DNA of 64,000 nt, taken from contig NZ_NISX01000003.1 of assembly GCF_002591895.1 (NCBI RefSeq), positions 141,732 to 205,731 of the forward strand. The letters run 5' to 3'. The notes below the pieces were generated by a model, which was not told the origin of the DNA, searched no databases, and saw only the letters and a list, made by a program, of their open reading frames with translations. Every line of letters starts with the position of its first letter. The stretch's first letter is position 1. The DNA is from Lacimicrobium alkaliphilum. Its GTDB lineage: Bacteria; Pseudomonadota; Gammaproteobacteria; Enterobacterales; Alteromonadaceae. This document shows, piece after piece, positions 11,619 to 19,782 of this stretch. Position numbers and translations under genes: made by a program.

Positions 11619-13050
11619 ACAAAATTTACTCCACGCCTCTGACTTGCAGGCAAAGGATCTGCAGCAAGCCCTGGGAATGATCTATGCCCACGATAATGAC
11701 TTCGCCGACCTGTATTTTCAGTCCAGCCATCATGAAAGCTGGGTGCTCGAAGACGGTATTATTAAAGATGGTAGCTACAATATCGAACGTGGTGTAGGCG
11801 TGCGCGCCGTCAGCGGCGAGAAAACCGGCTTTGCTTACTCTGACGAAATATCCAGAGACGCGCTGTTCCAGGCATGCAAAGCGACGCGCAGTATTGCCAG
11901 AGCCGGCGGGACACATCAGGTTGCGGCTTTCCATGGGCAGAAACAACAACGAACACCGTTGTATCAGAGCTCTAACCCCATTAGTGACCTGAGCGAGCAG
12001 GACAAGGTGTCTCTGCTGCATAACCTTGACGAACATGTACGCCGGCTTGAACCGAGTGTAAGCCAGGTTATTGTCAGTCTGACCGGGGTCTATGAAGAAA
12101 TACTGGTGGCCGCCACCGATGGCACATACAACATGGATATCAGACCTTTAGTAAGACTAAATTGCTCAGTATTGATGGAAAAGGACGGGCGCCGCGAAAG
12201 GGGAAGTTCCGGCATGGGTGGGCGTTATGGCTACAGCTGGCTACTGGAGCTCGAAGACGGTCAGCCAAGATATCAACAACTGGCCGATGAAGCCCTGCAT
12301 ATGGCCAGAATTAACATGCAGGCTATCGATGCTCCCGCTGGAACCATGCCTGTAATATTAGGTAATGGCTGGCCCGGTGTGCTGCTACATGAAGCAGTGG
12401 GCCACGGCCTGGAAGGCGATTTCAACCGCAAAGGCAGCTCTGCTTTCAGTGGTCGCATGGGTGAACAGGTTGCCGCCAAAGGCGTTACCGTGGTGGATGA
12501 CGGTACACTGAATCAAAGACGCGGCTCGCTGAATATGGATGACGAAGGCACACCAACCCGTTCCAATGTGCTGATTGAAGACGGGATACTGACAGGCTAC
12601 ATGCAGGACAAACTGAATGCCAGACTGATGGGTACAGAGGCGACAGGCAATGGCAGGCGTGAATCCTTTGCCCATTTGCCTATGCCTCGTATGACCAATA
12701 CCTATATGCTGGCCGGTAAATATGAACCCGAAGAAATCATTGCCAGTGTAGACAAGGGACTCTATGCACCCAATTTTGGTGGTGGTCAGGTGGATATCAC
12801 CTCAGGTAAATTTGTCTTCTCCACCTCAGAGGCCTATCTGATAGAAAACGGCAAAATCACCGCGCCCGTCAAAGGAGCAACCCTTATCGGTAACGGTCCT
12901 GAAGTGATGCGTCAGGTATCCATGATTGGCAATGATATGGCGCTGGATAAAGGTGTCGGCGTATGTGGAAAGGACGGTCAGAGCGTTCCTGTGGGCGTTG
13001 GTCAGCCAACTTTAAGAGTGGATCAACTGACCGTAGGTGGTACAGCCTGA
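11602..13050 (+). CDS. tldD: Metalloprotease TldD
   Basis: This is the TldD subunit of the TldD/TldE (PmbA) zinc protease, which processes modified peptides and unfolded substrates in E. coli. The longer open frame from 11500 is a shadow of the nitrilase gene. TTG at 11602 has AGGAG 8 bases upstream and gives [10 protein letters not shown] and 482 residues, against 481 in E. coli. The zinc motif [12 protein letters not shown] (HExxxH) is present near residue 260, and the C-terminal [23 protein letters not shown] is the family end. The rare TTG start may tune translation. Confidence 0.95.
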   Translation: MNQQVEQNLLHASDLQAKDLQQALGMIYAHDNDFADLYFQSSHHESWVLEDGIIKDGSYNIERGVGVRAVSGEKTGFAYSDEISRDALFQACKATRSIARAGGTHQVAAFHGQKQQRTPLYQSSNPISDLSEQDKVSLLHNLDEHVRRLEPSVSQVIVSLTGVYEEILVAATDGTYNMDIRPLVRLNCSVLMEKDGRRERGSSGMGGRYGYSWLLELEDGQPRYQQLADEALHMARINMQAIDAPAGTMPVILGNGWPGVLLHEAVGHGLEGDFNRKGSSAFSGRMGEQVAAKGVTVVDDGTLNQRRGSLNMDDEGTPTRSNVLIEDGILTGYMQDKLNARLMGTEATGNGRRESFAHLPMPRMTNTYMLAGKYEPEEIIASVDKGLYAPNFGGGQVDITSGKFVFSTSEAYLIENGKITAPVKGATLIGNGPEVMRQVSMIGNDMALDKGVGVCGKDGQSVPVGVGQPTLRVDQLTVGGTA

Positions 13051-13117
13051 TACCAGGGCGTGTTGAAATTTGTTGCCGGACTTTGCCTTAGCCCATCAGG
13101 TCTCAGTCTGGCGTGTA

Positions 13118-13627
13118 TTACTCCAGCTCACCTTTAAGATACTGAAACAGCTCGCGAGATGATTTGGGTGGCTTGTCAGCCAGCTTTTCTTTATTGGCCT
13201 GACGACTCAGTTGTCTGAGTTTTTGCCTCTCCAGCGCAGGGTGTTCCGCCACCACCTGATTTATCACATCATCGCCCTGAGCAATAATATCATCCCTGAG
13301 CTGTTCCAGATGATGATGCTGCTTTACCTGCTGCTTGTGCTTGTTCTCCAATACATCCAGCGCCTCACGAATGGGTTCAACATCGGTGTGGCGCATCATT
13401 TTGCCGATCAGCTGTAATTGGCGACGGAAGCCCTCTTTCTTTCTGTTTATACGCCGTGCCAGCATGACTGCATCCCTGAGTTCCGGCGCCATAGGAATTT
13501 TATCCAGCGCGCCCTGCCCCATATCCACCAGCTTGACACCCAGCTGCTGCAATTCATGCATCTCATTTTTTAGCTGCGTTTTGCTCTTGGGTTCAAAATC
13601 AGGTTCGTCTTGCCACATTTCAGTCAT
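13118..13627 (-). CDS. darP: Ribosome-associated protein DarP (YjgA, DUF615)
   Basis: The 169-residue protein is highly charged and mostly helical, and matches the YjgA/DUF615 family. Family hallmarks are the N-terminal PKSKTQLKNEMHELQQLG and the helical run LRDAVMLARRINRKKEGFRRQLQLIGKMMR. DarP/YjgA is known to bind late 50S precursors and help peptidyl-transferase-centre maturation. It is encoded on the strand opposite to tldD and pmbA and sits exactly between them, as yjgA sits next to pmbA in many gammaproteobacteria. The ATG start faces the pmbA promoter region. Confidence 0.93.
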   Translation of the reverse strand: MTEMWQDEPDFEPKSKTQLKNEMHELQQLGVKLVDMGQGALDKIPMAPELRDAVMLARRINRKKEGFRRQLQLIGKMMRHTDVEPIREALDVLENKHKQQVKQHHHLEQLRDDIIAQGDDVINQVVAEHPALERQKLRQLSRQANKEKLADKPPKSSRELFQYLKGELE

Positions 13628-13697
13628 CGTTTCGTCTTTAATGTTACACTGTGCCGAGATACCAGAGATTGTAACACTAAGGCAGCAGTTCCAGTAT

Positions 13698-15029
13698 ATG
13701 AATCCAGAACAGACACTGACAGATATTCAAAATGTGGTAGATGACACCCTCACCCTGGCAAAGAAACTCGGTGCCACTCAGGCCGAAGCAAGCATGAGTA
13801 AAATTCAGGGCATTTCCGTGTCTTCCAGAATGCAACAGATCGAAACTCTGGAGTTTACCAATGATGGTGGCCTGGGCATCAGCGTATATGTTGGTCAGCG
13901 CAAAGGCAGTGCTTCAACGGCAGATCTGAGCTCTCAGGCGCTGAAAATGACGGTAGAAAAAGCCATTGAGATTGCCCGTTACACCAGTGAAGATCCTTGC
14001 TCTGGCCTGGCCGATGCAGATCTTATCGCCCGGGATATTCCCGATTTAGATCTTTATCATCCGCAGGAGCTGGATGCCGATGCCGGTATTCGCTATGCGA
14101 TTGAAGCAGAAAAAGCCGCTTTCGGGTCAGACAACCGAATTGTCAATTCCGATGGGGCTGCCTATAACGCCAATCTCGGCGTCAAGGTTTATGGAAACAG
14201 CCACGGCATCAATGCAGGCTACCCGAGTAGCAGGTACAGCCTCAGTTGCGTACTGATCGGCAAGCAAGGCGACGACATGCAGCGGGATTATGCCTATAGT
14301 CTTAGTCGTCAGCCGGACAAATTGGATACGCCACAGCAGGTTGGCCTGGAAGCGGCTCGCGTGACCCTGTCGAGACTGGGTGGACGTAAGGCAAAAACCG
14401 CTAAAGTACCGGTGATTTTCCATCATGAGATAGCCTCCAGTTTATTTGGCCACTTTGTTGCAGCCATAAGTGGTGGAAGCCTCTACCGCAACTCCTCATT
14501 TTTGCTGGACAAACTGAATCACCAGGTGATGCCGCAGTGGTTGGCAATTCAGGAGCGTCCTCACCTGCTGCGGGGTCTGGCGAGCTCCCCCTTCGATCAT
14601 GAAGGCGTCGCCACCAGAGACATGGATATCGTTGAACGGGGGGTATTGCAACACTACCTGCTCACCAGCTATTCCGGCCGCAAGCTGAATATGCCGACTA
14701 ATGGCCATGCGGGGGGCATACATAACTGGCTGATCAGCAACAGTGGTCACGACTTTGAACAGCTACTGCAGGAAATGGGAACCGGTTTGCTGGTTACCGA
14801 ACTGATGGGCCAGGGTGTGAATATCGTCAATGGTGATTATTCCCGTGGTGCTGCAGGTTTCTGGGTGGAAAACGGCCAGATTCAATATCCGGTGCATGAA
14901 GTGACTATTGCCGGAAATCTGGCCCAGATGCTGATGAATATTCGCGCCATTGGCACAGATACCGAAACCCGTGGCGCCGTGCAATGCGGATCAGTATTAG
15001 TTGACGGAATGCAGGTGGCGGGAGAATAA
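13698..15029 (+). CDS. pmbA: Metalloprotease PmbA (TldE)
   Basis: This is the partner subunit of TldD. The open frame begins at 13335, but that region is antisense darP. ATG 13698 gives MNPEQTLTDIQNVVDD and 443 residues, against 450 in E. coli. Family features include the N-terminal repeat-like SMSKIQGISVSSRMQQIETLEFTNDGG, the central GSLYRNSSFLLDKLN, and the C-terminal GNLAQMLMNIRAIGTDTE. The zinc-binding HExxxH is absent, as expected for TldE. It starts 70 bp from the start of the divergent darP. Confidence 0.95.
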   Translation: MNPEQTLTDIQNVVDDTLTLAKKLGATQAEASMSKIQGISVSSRMQQIETLEFTNDGGLGISVYVGQRKGSASTADLSSQALKMTVEKAIEIARYTSEDPCSGLADADLIARDIPDLDLYHPQELDADAGIRYAIEAEKAAFGSDNRIVNSDGAAYNANLGVKVYGNSHGINAGYPSSRYSLSCVLIGKQGDDMQRDYAYSLSRQPDKLDTPQQVGLEAARVTLSRLGGRKAKTAKVPVIFHHEIASSLFGHFVAAISGGSLYRNSSFLLDKLNHQVMPQWLAIQERPHLLRGLASSPFDHEGVATRDMDIVERGVLQHYLLTSYSGRKLNMPTNGHAGGIHNWLISNSGHDFEQLLQEMGTGLLVTELMGQGVNIVNGDYSRGAAGFWVENGQIQYPVHEVTIAGNLAQMLMNIRAIGTDTETRGAVQCGSVLVDGMQVAGE

Positions 15030-15591
15030 AGGCCCAATTTACTGGACTGGCCGTTTATTTTCACCGCAGAGTCGCTGAGCACACAGAGACAACGGAGAGG
15101 ATAGGCCTCTTAAACCTCTGCGTCTCCGCGGTGCATTAAAGGTCACTGGACGCCCAACAACTTTGATTACTCAGATGACGGGCTATAGCCGCGACCTACA
15201 AATCTATAGGTTGCTGGGAACTCAATGCCTTTTTGAGCGATTAATTTTTGAACCCTCTGCGCCTTAGCGCCTCTGCGAGATCAAAAAGTTAAAAGCCTGA
15301 AATCTCGCAAAGCCGCAGGGTGCGCAGAGAAAACCAAGATAGAAACTCTCCTGAATTTCTGCGTCTCCGCGGTGCATTAAGTTTTTCTGCAGGTCGCTGG
15401 ATGCCCGATAACAACATTCGGGCATGACGGGCGGTCGGTTGAATAAATTCCGGGCCTGCGTTGTGCTCATGCAGAGCCCTATTTATTGGGCTTATGCCTT
15501 TGCTACAGTGTGCGTAAGGAGTGAGGGAGATAAATGATCCCTGCGTTTTTCTTAGTCCTGATTTGACCGCGAATGCTTACCTCGCTTCTTT
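15030..15591. repeat. Second cluster of inverted-repeat units of the type found before mreB
   Basis: This 560-bp gap holds no credible gene. About 15059-15140 pairs TTCACCGCAGAGTCGCTGAG with CTCTGCGTCTCCGCGGTGCA. About 15250-15338 pairs CTCTGCGCCTTAGCGCCTCT with an inverted copy containing ATCTCGCAAAGCCGCAGGGT. About 15358-15380 is an unpaired half-unit (TCTGCGTCTCCGCGGTGCAT). The block at 15395-15430 repeats 1984-2019 with two changes (CGG to CAA region), and 15142-15183 is a diverged version. About 15500-15591 is unremarkable. Confidence 0.7.
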
Positions 15592-16047
15592 TCAGTATCT
15601 GTACCCAACGCTTAAAAATGGATAACTTCCGCCATCATAAAAATTATAATTTGCACCTAGCGACCAACCAGACGCTGAGCTGCCACTGAAGTAGTACTTA
15701 TACCCTACAGAAAGCCCCTGATCAGAATCAGTTCTCACATCTAAAAATTCATCAATATATCTTTCGGTGTGCAATGTCCCATAATAGAACGTAATCGCTT
15801 GTTTCTTATCCATAAAGTAATTTCCTCCAGCACCAAATCCCATCTCTTCATTTGATCTGTTTGATGTATAAAAGAGGCCAGCAGAGAGATATAAATCAAG
15901 TTTATTAGTACCTATGGGCATGTGGAACTGGGCACCGATACCTCCAAAATCAACACCAATGCCAGTTTCGAAGCGGATTGTATCACTAGCAAATGTGTTG
16001 GTACTGGATACTACAGATAACAGAATCAAGAAGGCTATTTTCTTCAC
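15592..16047 (-). CDS. Small secreted outer-membrane-like protein, hypothetical
   Basis: Not recognised as a named family. The 151-residue product starts with GTG (AAGGA 8 bases upstream) and has a clear Sec signal peptide (KKIAFLILLSVVSSTNTFA, cleavage near residue 20). The mature part alternates polar and aromatic residues in beta-like strands (LYLSAGLFYTS, QAITFYYGTLHTERY, LSVGYKYYF, WSLGANYNFYDGG) and ends in Tyr-Arg-Tyr. An aromatic last residue is typical of outer-membrane barrels. At this size it could form a small 6-8-stranded barrel. It is followed by the repeat cluster and is lower in GC than its neighbours. Confidence 0.7.
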   Translation of the reverse strand: MKKIAFLILLSVVSSTNTFASDTIRFETGIGVDFGGIGAQFHMPIGTNKLDLYLSAGLFYTSNRSNEEMGFGAGGNYFMDKKQAITFYYGTLHTERYIDEFLDVRTDSDQGLSVGYKYYFSGSSASGWSLGANYNFYDGGSYPFLSVGYRY

Positions 16048-16194
16048 TTCACAAGTCCTTTTTGAACAAAGAATAAAATTTGAGGTGTAATAAAAATTAC
16101 TCTAACCAAGACAAAGCTATAGGGTTTGAGAGATCAACTCAGTACTGGTTGATGGAATGAGGTAGCGGCGGAGTAGGGTATCTGGTGAGGTGAG

Positions 16195-16250
16195 AGGAGA
16201 AAAGAGTGAGGAGGAAATCACCTCTCTCCTCACACCTAACTCCTCACCAC
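16195..16250. repeat. Purine/pyrimidine-skewed imperfect inverted repeat downstream of arcA
   Basis: The stretch contains GTGAGGAGG followed shortly by CCTCTCTCCTCAC and then ACTCCTCACC, with GGTGAGGTGAGAGGAG just before (from about 16180). The parts can pair in more than one register. It lies immediately 3' of arcA (minus strand), so it may act as a transcript end, but it has no T-run typical of an intrinsic terminator. Confidence 0.4.
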
Positions 16251-16253
16251 CAA

Positions 16254-16961
16254 TCACCCATCCACTTCACCACAGAATCGGTAACCTTCACCATGAATGG
16301 TGACGATCAGTTCCGCAGCGCCTGGCTCAGATTCAAAGTGTTTGCGGATACGGCGAATGGTAACATCTACCGTTCTGTCATTGGGTCGCAATTCACGGCC
16401 TGTCATTTCCATAATAAGCTGCTCACGGGTAAGAATTTTACCAGGGTGACGCAGAAACAGATGCATCGCACGGAACTCACTGCGAGGCAGACGGAATTCT
16501 TTTTCTGAAGGGGAAACCAGACTGCGGCTGTCGCTGTCGAGCACCCAACCGTTGAAGTTCACCTTACTTGGCAAATCATCATCTTCACTGCTGTTGAGTG
16601 TGCGAGAGAGTAAATTTCTTGCCCTGATCGTCAGCTCTCTGGGGTTAAAGGGTTTGGTAAGATAATCATCAGCACCAATTTCCAGCCCCAGTATTCGGTC
16701 AACGTCATTGTCGCGGCCAGTGAGAAAAATTAATCCCACATTTTTGCGGTCCCGGACTTCTCTGGCCAGAATCAGTCCATTCTTACCCGGCAGGTTAATA
16801 TCCATCACCACCAGATTGATACTGTGATTGGCGAAAATATCATGCATCTCTTCGCCGTTTTCCGCTTCATACACCTGATAGCCCTCAGCCTCGAACAAGC
16901 TGGTCAGGGTTGTTCTGGTCACTACCTCATCTTCGACTATAAGAATGTTTGGAGTCTGCAT
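16254..16961 (-). CDS. arcA: Two-component response regulator ArcA
   Basis: This OmpR-family regulator controls respiratory and central metabolism genes according to redox state. The 235-residue protein has a receiver domain (about 1-120) with acidic pocket Glu10-Asp11, phospho-acceptor Asp54 in [13 protein letters not shown], and the switch Lys in [14 protein letters not shown] winged-helix DNA-binding domain follows (about 135-233, [31 protein letters not shown]). [23 protein letters not shown] fits ArcA rather than other OmpR members. No arcB is nearby, as is usual. Confidence 0.92.
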   Translation of the reverse strand: MQTPNILIVEDEVVTRTTLTSLFEAEGYQVYEAENGEEMHDIFANHSINLVVMDINLPGKNGLILAREVRDRKNVGLIFLTGRDNDVDRILGLEIGADDYLTKPFNPRELTIRARNLLSRTLNSSEDDDLPSKVNFNGWVLDSDSRSLVSPSEKEFRLPRSEFRAMHLFLRHPGKILTREQLIMEMTGRELRPNDRTVDVTIRRIRKHFESEPGAAELIVTIHGEGYRFCGEVDG

Positions 16962-17068
16962 CTTCTCAATTCCACGCTTTGTTATACCTTTCGGTAATTA
17001 TGTTATTACTGGCCTATGGCTTATTACCTGTAGTTTACCAGAACTTGCAGGCCATAGGACGGCTTTTA

Positions 17069-17608
17069 CTATCGAAAGTTCACTCGCTTCAGAAGCGCCG
17101 AACTGAACTTCAGCCCGGTTTTCTGATAGGCATCGCGATTAAAAAATATTTTCATCTTTGACTGCAAAGGTAATACTGACATCATCCCGCCCTGCTCAAT
17201 GAAGTTAAGACTTTCCCCCACAGAAATGGTGTGTTTATTGAGGTCGGCAATCACATCAAATACTTCATCACTTTCCTGTTCTTCACCGATAAACAGAAGG
17301 TGACAGTGCTGTGTGTCTGATAACTCCCTGATATCCGTAAGGGTAAGTAAATTGATGTCCCGCCCCTGTACTTTGCGCTCTGGTGCCTGACGAAAGATTT
17401 GCGCATGAGGGAAATTTTCATCTTCAAGAAAACAGAATTGCAGTGCAGATGAATCAGGCAGGGGCTGCGTAAACTGGGTAAAGCCGGCAATATGCAGTAA
17501 AAAGGGGGCCCGCAGTTGTTCTGAAGTGAAACCAATGGCACTGGCTGACAGCGACATAAACAGTACGGCTGCCAATGCCAGACGTTTGCAGGCTCCAGAC
17601 ATCAGCAT
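17069..17608 (-). CDS. YfiR family periplasmic protein (DUF4154)
   Basis: A small exported protein of 179 residues from ATG 17608 (AGGA 7 bases upstream; an in-frame GTG at 17611 is possible). The signal peptide is about residues 1-26 (LALAAVLFMSLSASAIG). The DUF4154/YfiR core shows the family pattern LQFCFLEDENF, then HCHLLFIGEEQ, then KHTISVGESLNFIEQGGMMSVL. Cys59 and Cys102 are placed to form the conserved disulfide. In Pseudomonas YfiR binds the periplasmic domain of diguanylate cyclase YfiN and represses it. Here the partner gene, one base upstream (TGATG overlap), is a histidine kinase, so it probably regulates that kinase. Confidence 0.85.
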   Translation of the reverse strand: MLMSGACKRLALAAVLFMSLSASAIGFTSEQLRAPFLLHIAGFTQFTQPLPDSSALQFCFLEDENFPHAQIFRQAPERKVQGRDINLLTLTDIRELSDTQHCHLLFIGEEQESDEVFDVIADLNKHTISVGESLNFIEQGGMMSVLPLQSKMKIFFNRDAYQKTGLKFSSALLKRVNFR

Positions 17609-19254
17609 CACTGGTTCCTTGCCCGTGCCGCTGAAGTTTCCACTTTTCTGACCGGAAAGAGAATCTCAAAGGTCACGCCGTGGCCTTCCTCACTACTGAC
17701 GGTGATAGATCCATCCAGAGCCTGGGTGACAAGATTAAAAACCAGATGCATACCCAGTCCGCTGCCCCCCTGGCCTCGTTTGGTGGTAACAAAGGGGTCG
17801 AAGATACGTTTGCAAAGGTGTTCGGGAATACCCTTGCCATTGTCTTTATAGTCGATATGTAATTTGTTGTTACCCTGAATTCTGACAATGATGTCGATTC
17901 GGCCTTTCTCGATAAACTCAAAACCGTGGATCAGCGAGTTCATAATCAGGTTAATGATAACCTGATTGATGGGTCCGGCTTTACTCTCTATAACCAGATC
18001 AGGATCGCAGTCGATGTTGATCTCATGATTGACCTTCTTCAGCCTCGGCCGCATAGACATCAGAACCTCATCCATCAACTGGGTGAAACTGAATACCCGG
18101 GTATTCTCACTACTCTGGTCCACTGCTACCTGTTTAAAGCTGGAGATCAGTTCAGCGGCACGGTTGAGATTGCGATAGATAATATTGAGGTTCTCTTCCC
18201 CCTCGTTGAGGAAGCGTTCCAGAGCACTGGCCTTTAGCGTTTTATTTTTGAAGTCATGCTGCAACTGGTTGAGTCTGTCCAGCATCATGGTAGAAGCCGT
18301 CACCCCCAGACCAATGGGAGTATTAACCTCATGAGCCACTCCCGCCACCATATCACCGAGCGACGCCATTTTTTCATTCTGAACAATCTGACGCTGGAAC
18401 TGATGCAATGTTTCCAGAGTCTGAATCAGTTCTTTATTCGCCTCTTTGAGGGCCGTGGTGCGTTGGCCAACCTTTTCTTCAAGACTCAGATTCAGCCGCC
18501 GGTGTTCCTCTTCAGCCTCCTCCTGACGCTGAATATGCTGCTGTATCTTTTCCAGCATACCGTTGAAGGATTCCGCAAGAATATCCAGCTCCCGTAAACT
18601 GGATGCACTGGCACGGTTAGAATAATCTTTTTTACTGGAAATCTGCTGCACCAGATACACCAGCTCTTCAATGGGGCGGGTAATGATTTTCTGCAATCTC
18701 AGGGTCAGTAAAAAGCTCAGTACCAGAGCCAGCAATAATACTGACAGAATAATCATAACCGTATTCAGGGTGAGCTGGTTAAGAGGCTCCGTTGAGGCCC
18801 GCAGATAAACATAACCAACCAGATTTCCCTCCAGCCTTATGGGCGTAATCAGCTCCAGTGCATCACTGCTGAACCGCGGCTCAGACAACTCATCGATGCG
18901 ATCAAACATTGTCGGCACGGGTACCTGTCCGGTTTTATTGTAACTGGCAAAAAATTCAGGTTCGTTAGCAGGGTTGAGTTTATACAGATGAACATTGTTG
19001 ATGAAAGTGGCGGCAGCCAGGGCTTGCAGACTGTCTTCTTCGGTGACATTGTCGTTAAAAACGATACCACTGGCAGCATTATGGCTGATGATTTTGGCAA
19101 ATGTCTCAACATCACCCTGCATTTCTTCTTTGGCAATAGAGATCTGCATATACAAAGAAATACTGGAAGCCAGGATCAGCACAATGGCCGTAATAGACAT
19201 TACAACCCAGATAAACAGGTTCTTTATAGACAATGTACGTTTATGTGCTGGCAT
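17608..19254 (-). CDS. Sensor histidine kinase with CHASE8-like periplasmic domain
   Basis: The 548-residue membrane kinase has TM1 at about 13-36 and a periplasmic domain at about 40-160. That domain contains AKIISHNAASGIVFNDNVTEEDSLQALAA-type sequence, as in CHASE8 domains. TM2 is at about 163-186, HAMP at 188-240, and a coiled coil at 240-290. The phospho-acceptor His308 lies in AGVAHEVNTPIGLG, and the HATPase domain (about 410-540) has N-box NLIMNSLIHG and G-box GQGGSGLGMHL. AHEVNTPIG is typical of the class of kinases with a HEVNTP box. No response regulator is encoded in the same operon. arcA lies downstream on the same strand but belongs to another system. Confidence 0.9.
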   Translation of the reverse strand: MPAHKRTLSIKNLFIWVVMSITAIVLILASSISLYMQISIAKEEMQGDVETFAKIISHNAASGIVFNDNVTEEDSLQALAAATFINNVHLYKLNPANEPEFFASYNKTGQVPVPTMFDRIDELSEPRFSSDALELITPIRLEGNLVGYVYLRASTEPLNQLTLNTVMIILSVLLLALVLSFLLTLRLQKIITRPIEELVYLVQQISSKKDYSNRASASSLRELDILAESFNGMLEKIQQHIQRQEEAEEEHRRLNLSLEEKVGQRTTALKEANKELIQTLETLHQFQRQIVQNEKMASLGDMVAGVAHEVNTPIGLGVTASTMMLDRLNQLQHDFKNKTLKASALERFLNEGEENLNIIYRNLNRAAELISSFKQVAVDQSSENTRVFSFTQLMDEVLMSMRPRLKKVNHEINIDCDPDLVIESKAGPINQVIINLIMNSLIHGFEFIEKGRIDIIVRIQGNNKLHIDYKDNGKGIPEHLCKRIFDPFVTTKRGQGGSGLGMHLVFNLVTQALDGSITVSSEEGHGVTFEILFPVRKVETSAARARNQ

Positions 19255-19356
19255 GGTCAGAATTCTGCTCTTTCACCAGGTGGTCGATAAGCTTATCACC
19301 ATATTGATACAATCTTGCTGAAATTAACAATTTTTCCAGCGGCAAATAATGACTAA

Positions 19357-19782
19357 ATGACTGAAAATACAGATTCTTGCGCCTGCAAACAGCTTTGGCA
19401 GCATTATAGTGAAACGGTTTTTCTGCCACATCAGCCTCTTCCGGACTGGCAAAAGGCAGGTATTATCACCGCCTGCAATCCTAAGGGGAAACTGCTTAAC
19501 ACCGAACACAATAAGGCACTAAATGAAAGGCTTCGCAGCCACCTCTGTCAGTGCAATCTGCCTTTTGCTGAATTGACCGGCACGAACCCTGAGCTTAGTC
19601 ATCAGGAGCACAGTCTGCTAATTAATTGCACGAAAAGTCAGGCACATAGTCTGGCAAAGGCGTTCGCGCAGAATGCCTTTTACTGGATTGAGAACAACCA
19701 GCTATACCTTTGCCCCTGCCTGCTAAAGGATCAGCCTGAAAAACACCTGGCCCGCTTTTCTGAGCGCTTAATCCATAGGTAG
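19357..19782 (+). CDS. DUF3293 domain protein
   Basis: The 141-residue cytosolic protein resembles DUF3293. An early WQKAGIITACNPKGKLLNTEHNKALNERL (about 30-58) matches the family pattern of an aromatic/AxxTAxNP motif. It also has AFAQNAFYWIENNQLYLCPC near the end. The function of the family is unknown. It is divergent from the histidine kinase gene and convergent with glgA, whose 3' end it overlaps by 15 bp (19768-19782). Confidence 0.75.
   Translation: MTENTDSCACKQLWQHYSETVFLPHQPLPDWQKAGIITACNPKGKLLNTEHNKALNERLRSHLCQCNLPFAELTGTNPELSHQEHSLLINCTKSQAHSLAKAFAQNAFYWIENNQLYLCPCLLKDQPEKHLARFSERLIHR

Noticed and set aside
15264-15470. 68-codon minus-strand open frame after pmbA
   Set aside because: It consists of translated repeat sequence (GCAGAG words) with no support as a gene.
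16254-19254. arcA as the response regulator of the YfiR-linked histidine kinase
   Set aside because: ArcA is a well-defined partner of ArcB, is separated by about 100 bp, and is usually solitary; position alone does not support pairing with this kinase.
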